DNA of 64,000 bases from Tistlia sp040905785. GTDB lineage: Bacteria; Pseudomonadota; Alphaproteobacteria; Kiloniellales; DSM-21159. Below the pieces are notes generated by a model, which had not been told where the DNA came from, did no database searches, and saw nothing but the letters and a program-made list of their open reading frames with translations. The DNA is taken from NCBI RefSeq assembly GCF_040905785.1, contig NZ_JBBDQW010000077.1, forward strand, positions 1 to 64,000, in the 5' to 3' direction. Shown here in pieces: positions 8,458-16,967 of this stretch. Position 1 is the first letter of the stretch; each line of letters opens with the position of its first letter. The position numbers and the translations under genes are program-made.

Positions 8458-8826
8458 TCAGGGTCGCCAGGCGTCGGCCAGGTGGCGCGGCAGGCGACGC
8501 CGGCTCAGCAGCACCGCATCGAAGCGCAGGCGGCAGCCGGCCAGCCCCGGATGGCGCTGCAGGAAGGCCTCGGCGGCGCGCTCGATGCGCCGCCTCTGGC
8601 GGCCGCCGATCGCCTCGGCCGCGGCGGCCGGCGCGTCGCGCCGTTTGACCTCGACGAAGATCACCAGCCGGCCACGTCGCGCGATCAGGTCGATCTCGCC
8701 CTGGGCGACGCGGAAGCCGCGCGCCAGGATCCGGTAGCCCTTCAGGCGCAACCAGAGGGCCGCCCAGCGCTCGGCGCCGCGGCCGCGGCCGTAAGCGGCC
8801 CGGCGGCGACCTGCCCGCCCGGTCAC
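8458..8826 (-). CDS. yraN: YraN family (UPF0102) endonuclease-like protein
   Basis: The 122-residue protein has the conserved UPF0102 pattern: AERWAALWLRLKGYRILARGFRV, then GEIDLIARRGRLVIFVEVKRR, the E-x-D...E-V-K triad of the PD-(D/E)xK nuclease fold. No cellular function is firmly established. The GTG start at 8826 overlaps the TGA of rsmI in a GTGA junction, which indicates translational coupling. Confidence 0.9.
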   Translation of the reverse strand: MTGRAGRRRAAYGRGRGAERWAALWLRLKGYRILARGFRVAQGEIDLIARRGRLVIFVEVKRRDAPAAAAEAIGGRQRRRIERAAEAFLQRHPGLAGCRLRFDAVLLSRRRLPRHLADAWRP

Positions 8827-9698
8827 GGCTCCGGCTCCTCCTCGGCGGCCAGGGCCAGGGCGCGCTCGTAGACCTTGCGGCGCGGCAGGCCGCTGTCGCG
8901 GCTGACGGCGGCGACGGCGTCGCGCAGGCTGGCGCCGGCCAGCGCCTCGCGCAGCCGGGTGTCGAGATCGTCGGCGTCGGGCGCCGCGGGCGGCGCCGGC
9001 GGCCCGACGACCAGCGTCACCTCGCCCTTCGGCGGCCCCGCCTCGGCATAGTGGGCGGCGAGCCGGCCGAGGCTGTCGCGACGCACTTCCTCGAAGCGCT
9101 TGGTCAGCTCGCGAGCGACGGCCGCCGGGCGCTCGGCGCCGAGCACGGCAGCGAAGTCGGCCAGGCTGGCCGGCAGGCGCCGTGCCGATTCGAAAAAGAT
9201 CAGCGTCGCGGGAACCGCCGCGAGCTCGGCTAGGTTGTCCCGCCGTGCCTTGCTCTTGGACGGCAGGAAGCCGGCGAAGAGGAAGCGGTCGCTGGGCAGC
9301 CCGGCGACGGCCAGTGCCGCGAGCGGCGCCGAGGGCCCGGGCACGACGGTCGGCTCCAGCCCGGCATCGAGGACGGCGCGGACCAGCTTGTAGCCCGGGT
9401 CCGAGACCAGCGGGCTGCCGGCGTCCGTGACCAGGGCGACGGTCTTGCCGGCGGTCATCGCCTCGATCAGTTTCGGCCGGACCCGCTCCGCGTTATGGTC
9501 GTGATAGGACAGCAGGGGCCGATCGATCCCATGAGCGACCAGCAGCTTCCGCGTCACCCGGGTATCCTCGCAGGCCACCAGATCGGCGCCGCGCAGGACC
9601 GCGAGGGCGCGCTGCCCGATGTCGGCGAGATTGCCGATCGGGCCCGCGACGAGATAAAGGCTGTGGCCGAGCAGGCCCGGCAGCGTCCCGACGCTCAG
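8823..9698 (-). CDS. rsmI: 16S rRNA (cytidine(1402)-2'-O)-methyltransferase, apparent CTG start
   Basis: RsmI uses SAM to 2'-O-methylate C1402 in the ribosomal P site. The tetrapyrrole-methylase-fold domain is clear: LYLVAGPIGNLADIGQRALAVL, VACEDTRVTRKLL and VPGPSAPLAALAVAGLPSDRF. The conserved LYLVAGPIGNL block lies upstream of the first GTG (9578). The frame extends to an in-frame TGA near 9717 and contains no ATG, GTG or TTG before that block. CTG at 9698 lies eight bases after GGGAGG and gives a normal 291 residues. Either CTG is the real start or the consensus has an error; two ATGs at 9714 and 9717 are in another frame. Confidence 0.88.
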   Translation of the reverse strand: MSVGTLPGLLGHSLYLVAGPIGNLADIGQRALAVLRGADLVACEDTRVTRKLLVAHGIDRPLLSYHDHNAERVRPKLIEAMTAGKTVALVTDAGSPLVSDPGYKLVRAVLDAGLEPTVVPGPSAPLAALAVAGLPSDRFLFAGFLPSKSKARRDNLAELAAVPATLIFFESARRLPASLADFAAVLGAERPAAVARELTKRFEEVRRDSLGRLAAHYAEAGPPKGEVTLVVGPPAPPAAPDADDLDTRLREALAGASLRDAVAAVSRDSGLPRRKVYERALALAAEEEPEP

Positions 9699-9755
9699 AT
9701 CCCTGGCCTCCCATCATTCGCTCGAACGCGCCCTCTTCGAGGGCAAAGGATCCCG

Positions 9756-11066
9756 ATGACACCAGAAACGCGCCGGATACCGCGCCGCTGCGCGCCCCTC
9801 GTCGGCGGCCTGCTGCTGCTCGCCCTTGCTGCCTGCCAGACGCCGCAAGCTACGAGGGCGCCCGACTCCGCGCAAGCGCCGAGGCCGGAGCCCGCGGCGC
9901 CCGCGGCGCCGCAGCGGGCGCAACTCGTGGCGTCCGACGGCAAGGTCCACGTCGCGATGCTGGCGCCGATGTCGGGCCCCAACGCCCAGGTCGGCCGGGC
10001 GCTGCTGAACGCCGGGCAGATGGCGCTCTTCGACCTCGGCGGCAACGACCTCGCGCTCGAGGTCTACGACACCCAGGGCACGCCCCAGGGCGCCTACGCG
10101 GCGCTGCAGGCGGCCAGGCAGGCGCAGGTCGCGCTGGTGCTCGGGCCGCTGTTCTCGGGCTCGGCCCAGGCGATCAAGGCGGACGCCGCGGCCTACGGCG
10201 TGCCGGTGCTGAGCTTCTCCAGCGACGAGGCCGTCGCGGGCGGCGGCCTCTACACCCTGGGCATCAGCCCGGCCATGCAGGTCGACCGCGTCGTCGACTT
10301 CACGGCCGGGCTCGGCGTGCGCGAGTACGCCGCCCTGACGCCGCGCTCGGCCTACGGCGAGGCCGCCGTCGCGGCCCTGCAGGCGGCGGTCGCGCGCCAT
10401 GGCGGCTCGGTGACCCGGACGGTCGGCTACAGCCCCCAGGGCGGCGACCTGACGCCCGAGGTCCGCGAGCTCGCCGCCGCCGCCGCCAAGAGCGGCGGGC
10501 GCGCCGAGCAGCGACGCCGGGCCGTGGCCGAGGGCAGTGCCGAGCCGCTCGGCGGCGGCGGCGGCTTCGAGGCACTGCTGCTGCCCGCCGGCGGCGAGGA
10601 GCTGCTCAACCTCGGCTCGCTGCTGCCCTACTACGACATCGACCCGGCCAACGTGCAGTTCCTGGGCATGCAGAATTGGAACGACCCCGCCCTGACGCGC
10701 GAGCCGGCCCTGATCGGCGGCTGGTTCGCGGCCCCCGAGCCGCGCGCCTGGGAGGTCTTCAGCCGCCGCTATGCCTCGCTCTACGGCCAGCAGCCGCCGC
10801 GCCTGGCCTCGCTCGGCTACGACGCCATGGCGGTCGCCGCCGTCGTCGCCGCCGACGCGCGCAGCGCCGCGGACGGCGCGATCGGGCGCGAGCGCCTGGA
10901 AAATCCGGTCGGCTTCGCCGGCGTCGACGGCATCTTCCGCCTGCGGCCCGACGGCACCCTCGAGCGCGGCCTGGCCGTGCTCGAGCTGCAGCCGGGCGGC
11001 GCCGTCGTGCGCGATCCGGCGCCGCGGTCCTTCGAGGCCCCGCAGATCTCGCTGCTCGCCTACTGA
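9756..11066 (+). CDS. Penicillin-binding protein activator, LpoA-like lipoprotein
   Basis: The 436-residue precursor has a lipoprotein signal (lipobox LALAAC, C27), a Pro/Ala-rich linker to about residue 60, and a periplasmic-binding-protein fold (VHVAMLAPMSGPNAQVGRALLNAGQMAL, LVLGPLFSGSAQAIKADAAAYGVPVLSFS). This matches the COG3107 LpoA C-terminal domain that activates PBP1A in E. coli. The N-terminal TPR half of enterobacterial LpoA is absent, as in other alphaproteobacteria. AAGGA lies seven bases before the ATG. It is divergent from rsmI, as lpoA is in E. coli. Confidence 0.85.
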   Translation: MTPETRRIPRRCAPLVGGLLLLALAACQTPQATRAPDSAQAPRPEPAAPAAPQRAQLVASDGKVHVAMLAPMSGPNAQVGRALLNAGQMALFDLGGNDLALEVYDTQGTPQGAYAALQAARQAQVALVLGPLFSGSAQAIKADAAAYGVPVLSFSSDEAVAGGGLYTLGISPAMQVDRVVDFTAGLGVREYAALTPRSAYGEAAVAALQAAVARHGGSVTRTVGYSPQGGDLTPEVRELAAAAAKSGGRAEQRRRAVAEGSAEPLGGGGGFEALLLPAGGEELLNLGSLLPYYDIDPANVQFLGMQNWNDPALTREPALIGGWFAAPEPRAWEVFSRRYASLYGQQPPRLASLGYDAMAVAAVVAADARSAADGAIGRERLENPVGFAGVDGIFRLRPDGTLERGLAVLELQPGGAVVRDPAPRSFEAPQISLLAY

Positions 11067-11105
11067 GCCGGCCGGCGCCGCCTCTCTGCGTAAGGCGACG
11101 GGGGG

Positions 11106-12389
11106 TCAGGCGACTGCGGGGACCTGCGCGCCGGCCAGATGGCGCAGCAGAGCGTCGAGCCGGTAGCGCCCGGCCTCGGTCGCGGCCATTCCCTCGGCGT
11201 CGAGCCGCAGATAGCCGGCCTCGAGCAGCCGGCCGAGCGCCGGCCCGTCGAACAGCGCCTCGGGCTCGGCGCCGGTTTCCCGAAGGAAGGCGGAGCGGGA
11301 CACGCCGGCGCGCGTCCGCAGGCCCATGACCAGCAGCTCGTCCAGCCGCTCCTCGCGCGTCAGGGCCCGACGGCTGCGGGTCGCGTGGCCCTCGGCCTCG
11401 ACCGCGGCCAGCCAGGCTTCGGGCGCGCGGTGTTGGCGCGTCGCCAGCTTCTCGCCGGCCAGGGTGATGCGGCCGTGGGCACCGGGCCCGACGCCGAGAT
11501 AGTCATCGTAGCGCCAGTAGGTCAGGTTGTGGCGGCACTCCGCGCCGGGCCGCGCGTGATTGGATATCTCGTAGGCGGGCAGGCCCACGGCCTCGAGCCG
11601 CGCCTGGGTCGCCTCGAACAGGTCGGCGGCCGCTTCGTCCTCGAGCGGCGCCAGCTCGCCGCGCCGCCAGGCGCCGTGGAAGGGCGTGTTCTCCTCGATC
11701 GTCAGCTGGTAGAGTGACAGGTGCTCAGGACCCTCGTCGAGGGCGCGGGCGAGCTCGTGCGACCAGGCCGCGAGGCTCTGGCCGGGACGCGCATAGATCA
11801 GGTCGAAGGAGAAGCGCGGGAAGCTGCGCCGCGCTAGGGCGACGGCGGCCAGCGCCTCGGCGGCCGAGTGGCGGCGTCCGAGAAAGCGCAGCGCCTCGTC
11901 CTCGAGCGACTGCACGCCGAGCGACAGCCGGTTGACGCCTGCCGCGGCGAGCGTGGCGAAGCGGCCGGCCTCGACCGAAGTCGGGTTGGCCTCCAGGGTG
12001 ATCTCGAGTCCCCCCGGCCCCGGGTCAGCGGGAGGCGCGGGCCAGAGCGCGCGGGCCCGCTCGATCACGGCGGCGACGGTCTCCGGGTCCATCAGCGAGG
12101 GCGTGCCGCCGCCGAAGAAGATCGAGGTCAGGCGCGGCGGCGCGTTGCCGCCGGCGCCGTAAGCGGCCGCCCAGTGCTCGAGCTCGCGCAACAGGGCTTC
12201 GCGCCAGCGCGCCTGGTCGACAGCCTCGCGCACGTGGCTGTTGAAGTCGCAGTAGGGGCACTTGGACAGGCAGAAAGGCCAGTGGAGGTAGAGGCCGAAG
12301 CCGCGCCCGCCGGCGCCCGCCGCGGGCCCCGCCGTGGGCCCCGCCGTGGGCCCCGCCGTGGACCTCGCCTCGGGCCCCGCCTCAGACAT
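11106..12389 (-). CDS. hemW: Radical SAM haem chaperone HemW
   Basis: The 427-residue protein has the radical SAM CX3CX2C motif (C40 LSK C44 PY C47), FFGGGTPSLM and a HemN-type C-terminal wHTH region. HemW binds haem and supports its insertion into respiratory proteins; the LHWPFCLSKC spacing is that of HemW rather than coproporphyrinogen oxidase HemN. The first 28 residues carry an Ala-Gly-Pro-Thr repeat encoded by a 12-base unit, which is unusual and may be a slippage product; a later start is possible. The start overlaps the end of rdgB by eight bases. Confidence 0.93.
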   Translation of the reverse strand: MSEAGPEARSTAGPTAGPTAGPAAGAGGRGFGLYLHWPFCLSKCPYCDFNSHVREAVDQARWREALLRELEHWAAAYGAGGNAPPRLTSIFFGGGTPSLMDPETVAAVIERARALWPAPPADPGPGGLEITLEANPTSVEAGRFATLAAAGVNRLSLGVQSLEDEALRFLGRRHSAAEALAAVALARRSFPRFSFDLIYARPGQSLAAWSHELARALDEGPEHLSLYQLTIEENTPFHGAWRRGELAPLEDEAAADLFEATQARLEAVGLPAYEISNHARPGAECRHNLTYWRYDDYLGVGPGAHGRITLAGEKLATRQHRAPEAWLAAVEAEGHATRSRRALTREERLDELLVMGLRTRAGVSRSAFLRETGAEPEALFDGPALGRLLEAGYLRLDAEGMAATEAGRYRLDALLRHLAGAQVPAVA

Positions 12390-12981
12390 CGCTCAGGCGG
12401 TGCTTGAGCTGCTCGAAGGCGCGCGCGCGGTGGCTCATGGCGTGCTTGCGGCCCGGCTCCATCTCGCCGAAGGTCTCGCGCTCGCCCTCTGGCCGGAAGA
12501 TCGGGTCGTAGCCGAAGCCCCGCTCGCCGCGGGCCGGGAACACCAGCGTGCCGTCGATCCGCCCCTCGAAGACCTCGCAGCTGCCGTCCGGCCAGGCGAG
12601 CGCCAGGGCGCAGACGAAGCTGGCCGCCGGGTCCGCCGCCTCGCCGAGCTCGCGGCGCACGCGCTCCATCGCCTCGCCGAAGTCCTTCCCGGGACCGGCC
12701 CAGCGCGCCGAGTAGACCCCGGGCGCGCCGCCCAGGGCCGGCACCACCAGCCCCGAATCGTCGGCCAGGGCCGGCAGCCCGGCGCCGACCGCCGCGGCGA
12801 TCGCCTTGAGCTCGGCGTTTGCCGCGAAGGTCAGGCCGGTCTCCTCGGGTTCGGGCAGACCCAGGCTGTCGGCGCGCACGACGGTCAGCCCGAAGGGCTG
12901 GAGCAGCTCGGCGATCTCCCGGACCTTGCCGGGATTGTGGCTGGCGATAACGATGCGGTCGTCGAGGCTCTTCTGTTGCAT
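12382..12981 (-). CDS. rdgB: XTP/dITP diphosphatase
   Basis: RdgB (HAM1) hydrolyses dITP, dXTP and related deaminated purine nucleotides to monophosphates, keeping them out of DNA. In 199 residues the family motifs are complete: IASHNPGKVREI near residue 12, ALADDSGLVVPALGG, GFGYDPIF and the terminal MSHRARAF. It lies between rph (19 bases upstream) and hemW (overlapping), the standard alphaproteobacterial rph-rdgB-hemW operon. Confidence 0.97.
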   Translation of the reverse strand: MQQKSLDDRIVIASHNPGKVREIAELLQPFGLTVVRADSLGLPEPEETGLTFAANAELKAIAAAVGAGLPALADDSGLVVPALGGAPGVYSARWAGPGKDFGEAMERVRRELGEAADPAASFVCALALAWPDGSCEVFEGRIDGTLVFPARGERGFGYDPIFRPEGERETFGEMEPGRKHAMSHRARAFEQLKHRLSDV

Positions 12982-13000
12982 GAACCCCGATATAGGAAAA

Positions 13001-13723
13001 TCAGGCGCTTACGCCTAGGGCCTGACGCTGGATTCCGACCAGTTCGGCGATGCCGGCGCCGGCCAACGCCATCAGGGTGTCGAGCTGCTCGCGGCTGAAG
13101 GGGTCGGCCTCGGCCGTCGCCTGGATCTCCACCAGGCCGCCGGAGGCGGTCATCACGAAGTTCGCGTCCGCCTCGGCCTCGCGGTCCTCGGCGTAGTCGA
13201 GGTCCAGGACCGCGGTGCCGCGGTAGAGGCCGCAGGAGATGCCGGCGACCGGCTCCGACAGCGGGATGCGGCCGACAGCGCCGAGGCGGTGCATGTGCTG
13301 GAAGGCCTGGTAGAGTGCCACGTAGGCGCCGGTGATTCCGGCCGTGCGCGTACCGCCGTCGGCCTGCAGCACGTCGCAGTCGACGCGGATCTGGCGCTCG
13401 CCGAATCCGCGCAGGTCGGTAACCGCGCGCAGCGAGCGGCCGATCAGGCGTTGGATCTCCAGGGTCCGCCCGGACTGCTTGCCGCGGGAGGCCTCGCGAT
13501 CCATGCGCGAATCGGTGGCGCGCGGCAGCATGCCGTACTCGGCCGTGACCCAGCCCTTGCCGGAATTGCGCAGCCAACCAGGCACGCCCTCGTCGATCGA
13601 GGCGGTGCAGAGCACGTGGGTATCGCCGAACTTCGCCAAGCAGGAGCCTTCGGCCCACTTGCTGACCCCCGTCTCCAGGACGATGGGGCGCAGTTGATCG
13701 GCGCTTCGGCCGCTTGGACGCAT
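13001..13723 (-). CDS. rph: Ribonuclease PH
   Basis: RNase PH is a phosphorolytic 3' exoribonuclease that trims tRNA precursors. The 240 residues match the normal size, starting MRPSGRSADQLRPIVLETGV and containing VTAEYGMLPRAT, QIRVDCDVLQADGGTRTA and SGGLVEIQATAE. ATG at 13723 follows GAGGAGAG; the upstream open frame is unconserved. First gene of rph-rdgB-hemW and divergent from hrcA. Confidence 0.97.
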   Translation of the reverse strand: MRPSGRSADQLRPIVLETGVSKWAEGSCLAKFGDTHVLCTASIDEGVPGWLRNSGKGWVTAEYGMLPRATDSRMDREASRGKQSGRTLEIQRLIGRSLRAVTDLRGFGERQIRVDCDVLQADGGTRTAGITGAYVALYQAFQHMHRLGAVGRIPLSEPVAGISCGLYRGTAVLDLDYAEDREAEADANFVMTASGGLVEIQATAEADPFSREQLDTLMALAGAGIAELVGIQRQALGVSA

Positions 13724-13801
13724 CTTGGCTCTCCTCGATTTGGCGGCCGCGCGGGCGGACCCCTCGGCGCGGCGGCGCACGCTAGCGCCTCGTCCGCCTT
13801 G

Positions 13802-13830
13802 TTGAAAGGCCGGAGAACGAGGACTATCTG
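13802..13830 (+). promoter_or_regulatory. Candidate sigma-70 type promoter of hrcA-grpE
   Basis: TTGAAA (13802-13807), a 17-base spacer and TATCTG (13825-13830) fit a vegetative promoter that would start about 19-40 bases before the possible hrcA start codons. No inverted repeat resembling the CIRCE operator (TTAGCACTC/GAGTGCTAA) was found in the rph-hrcA gap. Confidence 0.4.
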
Positions 13831-13855
13831 GGCTCTGCCCCGAACCGCCACCGGC

Positions 13856-14947
13856 ATGGAAGTCTCCCATCAGGCAATGAACGACCTTTCCCCGCGCAAC
13901 TCGCAGCCCGGCGGCATCGCCGCGCTCAACGCAAGATCGCGCGAGATTCTGCGGATGGTCGTCGATGCCTACGTCGAAACCGGGGCGCCCGTCGGCTCGC
14001 GCACCCTGTCGCGCAAGATGGGCCTGGAGCTATCGCCAGCGACGATCCGCAACGTCATGGCCGACCTCGAGGACCTGGGCCTGCTGATGGCGCCGCACAC
14101 CTCGGCCGGGCGCCTGCCGACCGACCAGGGCCTGCGGCTCTACGTTCACGGCCTGCTCGAGGGCGGCAACCTGACGCAGGACGAGCGCGACCGCATCGAC
14201 GGTCAGTGCGCCGCCTCGGGGCGAAGCGTCTCCCAGGTCCTGGAGCGGGCGAGCAGCCTCCTGTCCGACCTGTCGCGCTGCGCCGGCCTGGTCGTCGCAC
14301 CGAAACAGGACGAGACGTTGAAGCACATCGAGTTCGTCAATCTGGGGCCGGGCCGCGCCCTTGTCGTGCTGGTGACGGAATCGGGGCAGGTCGAGAACCG
14401 GATCATCGACGTGCCGGTGGGCCTGCCGCCCTCCTCCCTGGTCGAGGCGTCGAATTTCCTGTCCTCCCGCCTGCGCGGCCGCTCGCTCAGCGAGGCCCAG
14501 CGGGAGATCGACAAGGAGCTGAACGCCCACCGCCAGGAGCTCGACGCGCTGACCCGCCGCCTGATCGAGGCCGGGCTCGCCGACTGGACCGACGGCGTCC
14601 AGGGCGGCGCCCTGATCGTGCGCGGCCAGGCCCAGCTGCTGACCGACATCCAGGCGATCGAGGACCTGGAGCGGGTGCGCCACCTGTTCGCCGCGCTCGA
14701 GGGCAAGGAGGCGCTGCTGCGCCTGCTGAGCTTGACCGAGACGGCCGCCGGCGTGCAGATCTTCATCGGCGCCGACAACGAGCTGTTCGGGCTGGCCGGC
14801 TGCTCGCTGGTCATCGCGCCCTACAGCAACAGCCGGCAGCAGGTCGTCGGCGCCATCGGCGTGGTTGGTCCGACCCGCATCGACTATGCGCGCATCATCC
14901 CGATGGTCGACTACACCGCCAAGGTCATCGGCCGCCTGCTCGGCTGA
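13856..14947 (+). CDS. hrcA: Heat-inducible transcription repressor HrcA
   Basis: HrcA represses chaperone operons through CIRCE and depends on GroE for folding. The N-terminal winged helix is clear (LNARSREILRMVVDAYVETG, SRTLSRKMGLELSPATIRNVMADLEDLGLL), followed by the GAF-like and insertion domains (LLRLLSLTETAAGVQIFIGADNE). Starts at 13856 (363 residues) and 13877 (356 residues) are both plausible; neither has a strong ribosome binding site. It precedes grpE by 53 bases. No CIRCE site was seen here or before dnaK, so its target (often groESL) is probably elsewhere. Confidence 0.95.
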   Translation: MEVSHQAMNDLSPRNSQPGGIAALNARSREILRMVVDAYVETGAPVGSRTLSRKMGLELSPATIRNVMADLEDLGLLMAPHTSAGRLPTDQGLRLYVHGLLEGGNLTQDERDRIDGQCAASGRSVSQVLERASSLLSDLSRCAGLVVAPKQDETLKHIEFVNLGPGRALVVLVTESGQVENRIIDVPVGLPPSSLVEASNFLSSRLRGRSLSEAQREIDKELNAHRQELDALTRRLIEAGLADWTDGVQGGALIVRGQAQLLTDIQAIEDLERVRHLFAALEGKEALLRLLSLTETAAGVQIFIGADNELFGLAGCSLVIAPYSNSRQQVVGAIGVVGPTRIDYARIIPMVDYTAKVIGRLLG

Positions 14948-15000
14948 CTGCCTTCGAGAGCGACCTCCGACGAGAACCCGAGAGAAACGACGGAAGCCCC

Positions 15001-15738
15001 ATGACCGACGACAAGAAGCCGCGCGAACGCCCGGAAGCCGAGACCGCATCGCCCGAGTCTGCCCCCGAGTCTGCCCCCGAGCCCGCCCGCGGGCCTTCCC
15101 GCGAGCCGGGCGGCGAGTCCGAAGGCCGGGGCCAATCCCAGTGGGCGCGCAGCCGCGAGGCGACGTCCGGGGCCGAGGCCGAGGAGGCGCCCGCCGAGGC
15201 GGAGAGCGATCCGGCGGCGCGGATCGCCGAGCTGGAGGCCGAGAAGGCCGAGTTGCGCGAGCAGCTGCTGCGCGCCCTGGCCGACGTCGAGAACACCCGG
15301 CGACGGCTGCAGCGCGAGCTGGAGGAGAAGCTGAAGTACGCGACGGCGCCGCTCGCCAAGGACATCCTGGGGGTCGCCGACAACCTCGGCCGCGCGCTCG
15401 GCGCGGTGCCCGAGGAGGTCCGCGAGCAGGAGGCGGTCAAGAGCCTGATCGCCGGCGTCGAGATGACCGAGAAGTCGCTGCTCGAGGCCTTCGCCAAGCA
15501 CGGCATCGAGCGCATCGACCCGTTCGGCCAGAAGCTCGATCCGCACCGCCACGAGGCGATGATGGAGATCCAGGACCCCTCCAAGCCCTCGGGCACGGTG
15601 GCCCAGGTGTTCGAGGCCGGCTACGAGCTGCGCGGGCGGCTGCTGCGCCCGGCGCGCGTCGCCGTGGCCAAGGGCGGGCCGGCGGGCAACGGCGGGGAGG
15701 CCGCCGAGCCGGGCTCGACCGTCGACACCAAGGCCTGA
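15001..15738 (+). CDS. grpE: Nucleotide exchange factor GrpE
   Basis: GrpE releases ADP from DnaK. The 245 residues comprise an acidic, low-complexity N-terminus of about 65 residues with a PESAPESAPEPA repeat, a long coiled coil (ARIAELEAEKAELREQLLRALADVENTRRRLQRE in pieces, residues 76-115) and the C-terminal beta domain (DPFGQKLDPHRHEAMMEI, GYELRGRLLRPARVAVA). Co-transcribed with hrcA; dnaK lies 1.4 kb downstream beyond two minus-strand genes. Confidence 0.96.
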   Translation: MTDDKKPRERPEAETASPESAPESAPEPARGPSREPGGESEGRGQSQWARSREATSGAEAEEAPAEAESDPAARIAELEAEKAELREQLLRALADVENTRRRLQRELEEKLKYATAPLAKDILGVADNLGRALGAVPEEVREQEAVKSLIAGVEMTEKSLLEAFAKHGIERIDPFGQKLDPHRHEAMMEIQDPSKPSGTVAQVFEAGYELRGRLLRPARVAVAKGGPAGNGGEAAEPGSTVDTKA

Positions 15739-15756
15739 GGCTCAAAGGCCTGGGGC

Positions 15757-16668
15757 TTAGCCCTCGGCTTTCTCTCCCGCCTCCGGAACGATTCCCGGCG
15801 ACCCCGGATCGTGGTCCCGCTGCCGGGCCAGCGCCACGGCCCGGTCGCGCACCGCGTAGCAGTAGACGCAGCCGTGCGGGCAGCTGTCGTAGGCGCCGAT
15901 GTCCCGCGATTCGGCGCAGAGGCAGCCGGGCCGGTTGCCCTTGAGGCGCGCCGCCACCGCTTTGCCGCCGAAGACGTCGGCAATGTCGGACAGGCGGGCC
16001 GCGTCGATGCAGCGCGCCGCCACCAGCGGGGCGGACAGCAGGTCCGGCTGGCTGCACAGGGTCGGCACCAGCCCTTCGGCCGCGGCGATCCCGGCCAGCT
16101 CGCCCAGTAGCGCGCGCTTCTCCTCGTCGTTCGGGTCGCGCCAGGCGAAGCCGTGGCGGGCGGCGGCGCGGTCGGTGTTGCGCGCGGTCTTGGCGTAGAC
16201 CTGGGCGAAGGAGAAGACGACCTCGTCGACCACCGAGCGGAGCCGGCGCGCCAGCGCCTCGACCTGCCGGCGGTGGAAGTCCGGCGGCGTCGGGTCGGCG
16301 AGGAAGACCGGGTCGTAGCGCCAGACCCCGACCCGCGGCCCGAAGCGCGCCGCAAGGAGCTCCAGCTGGTTCAGCGCCGCCTCGGGCCGCAGGGTCGCCC
16401 GCTCCAGCGCGCCCGGATAGCCGGTCAGGGTGAACTGGACGACGAAGGGCCGGCGCTCGGCCTCGAGCCGTTCCAGGACCGGAAAGAAGCTCCGCAGGTT
16501 GCGGGTCCAGAAGACGAAGCCCTCGGCCGCCTTGGGGTCGAGGCGCAGGCGGTGCGTGCGGCCGCTGTAGGGATTGCGGTAGCTGGCCCATCCCGCCTCG
16601 AGGCGGCGCGCGAACCAGTCGGCGTAGAAGGCCGGGATGTCGGTGCGATAGCTGGCGGAAACGATCAC
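15757..16668 (-). CDS. DUF1848 family protein
   Basis: The 303 residues match DUF1848: MIVSASYRTDIPAFYADWF at the start, GFVFWTRNLRSFFPVL, VGVWRYDPVF, and a C-terminal cysteine cluster (CLCAESRDIGAYDSCPHGCVYCYA, split here as CLCAES and CPHGCVYCYA) resembling an iron-sulfur or radical-SAM-like site. The biochemical role is unknown. The upstream small membrane gene ends inside its start (ATGA overlap), so the two are coupled. Confidence 0.85.
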   Translation of the reverse strand: MIVSASYRTDIPAFYADWFARRLEAGWASYRNPYSGRTHRLRLDPKAAEGFVFWTRNLRSFFPVLERLEAERRPFVVQFTLTGYPGALERATLRPEAALNQLELLAARFGPRVGVWRYDPVFLADPTPPDFHRRQVEALARRLRSVVDEVVFSFAQVYAKTARNTDRAAARHGFAWRDPNDEEKRALLGELAGIAAAEGLVPTLCSQPDLLSAPLVAARCIDAARLSDIADVFGGKAVAARLKGNRPGCLCAESRDIGAYDSCPHGCVYCYAVRDRAVALARQRDHDPGSPGIVPEAGEKAEG

Positions 16669-16901
16669 GGACGCCGCTCCCCCGGCTCTCGCCTGCGCGC
16701 TCGTTCCGGCTGGGCGCGCCGACGGCCCCAGCGGCGGAAGCCCAGGTAGAGCAGGCCGCCGAGCAGGCCGAGCCCGAAGCCGAGATCGCCCAGCGCCGGG
16801 TCGATCCAGCCGCCGTGGGCGAGCAGCATGAGCATGGCTCCGACGACGACGTCGAGGCCGAGCAGGACCAGGATGGCCCGGAAGATCGGATCGCTGGGCA
16901 T
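16665..16901 (-). CDS. Small two-TM membrane protein
   Basis: This is a 78-residue protein with two predicted membrane helices (AILVLLGLDVVVGAMLMLLA and LGFGLGLLGGLLYLGF) and a very basic C-terminal tail (RRWGRRRAQPERARRRE) expected in the cytoplasm. No family is recognised. It overlaps the DUF1848 gene by four bases, so it is probably the first cistron of that pair. Confidence 0.6.
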   Translation of the reverse strand: MPSDPIFRAILVLLGLDVVVGAMLMLLAHGGWIDPALGDLGFGLGLLGGLLYLGFRRWGRRRAQPERARRREPGERRP

Positions 16902-16967
16902 GCTTCAGTCCGCCATTCTCGCGCTCTGATTCGGGACCCGGCGCCCCTCCGCGCCGCCTCGGCGCGC

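Noticed and set aside
13724..13855. CIRCE operator before hrcA
   Set aside because: No TTAGCACTC/GAGTGCTAA-like dyad with a 9-base spacer is present.
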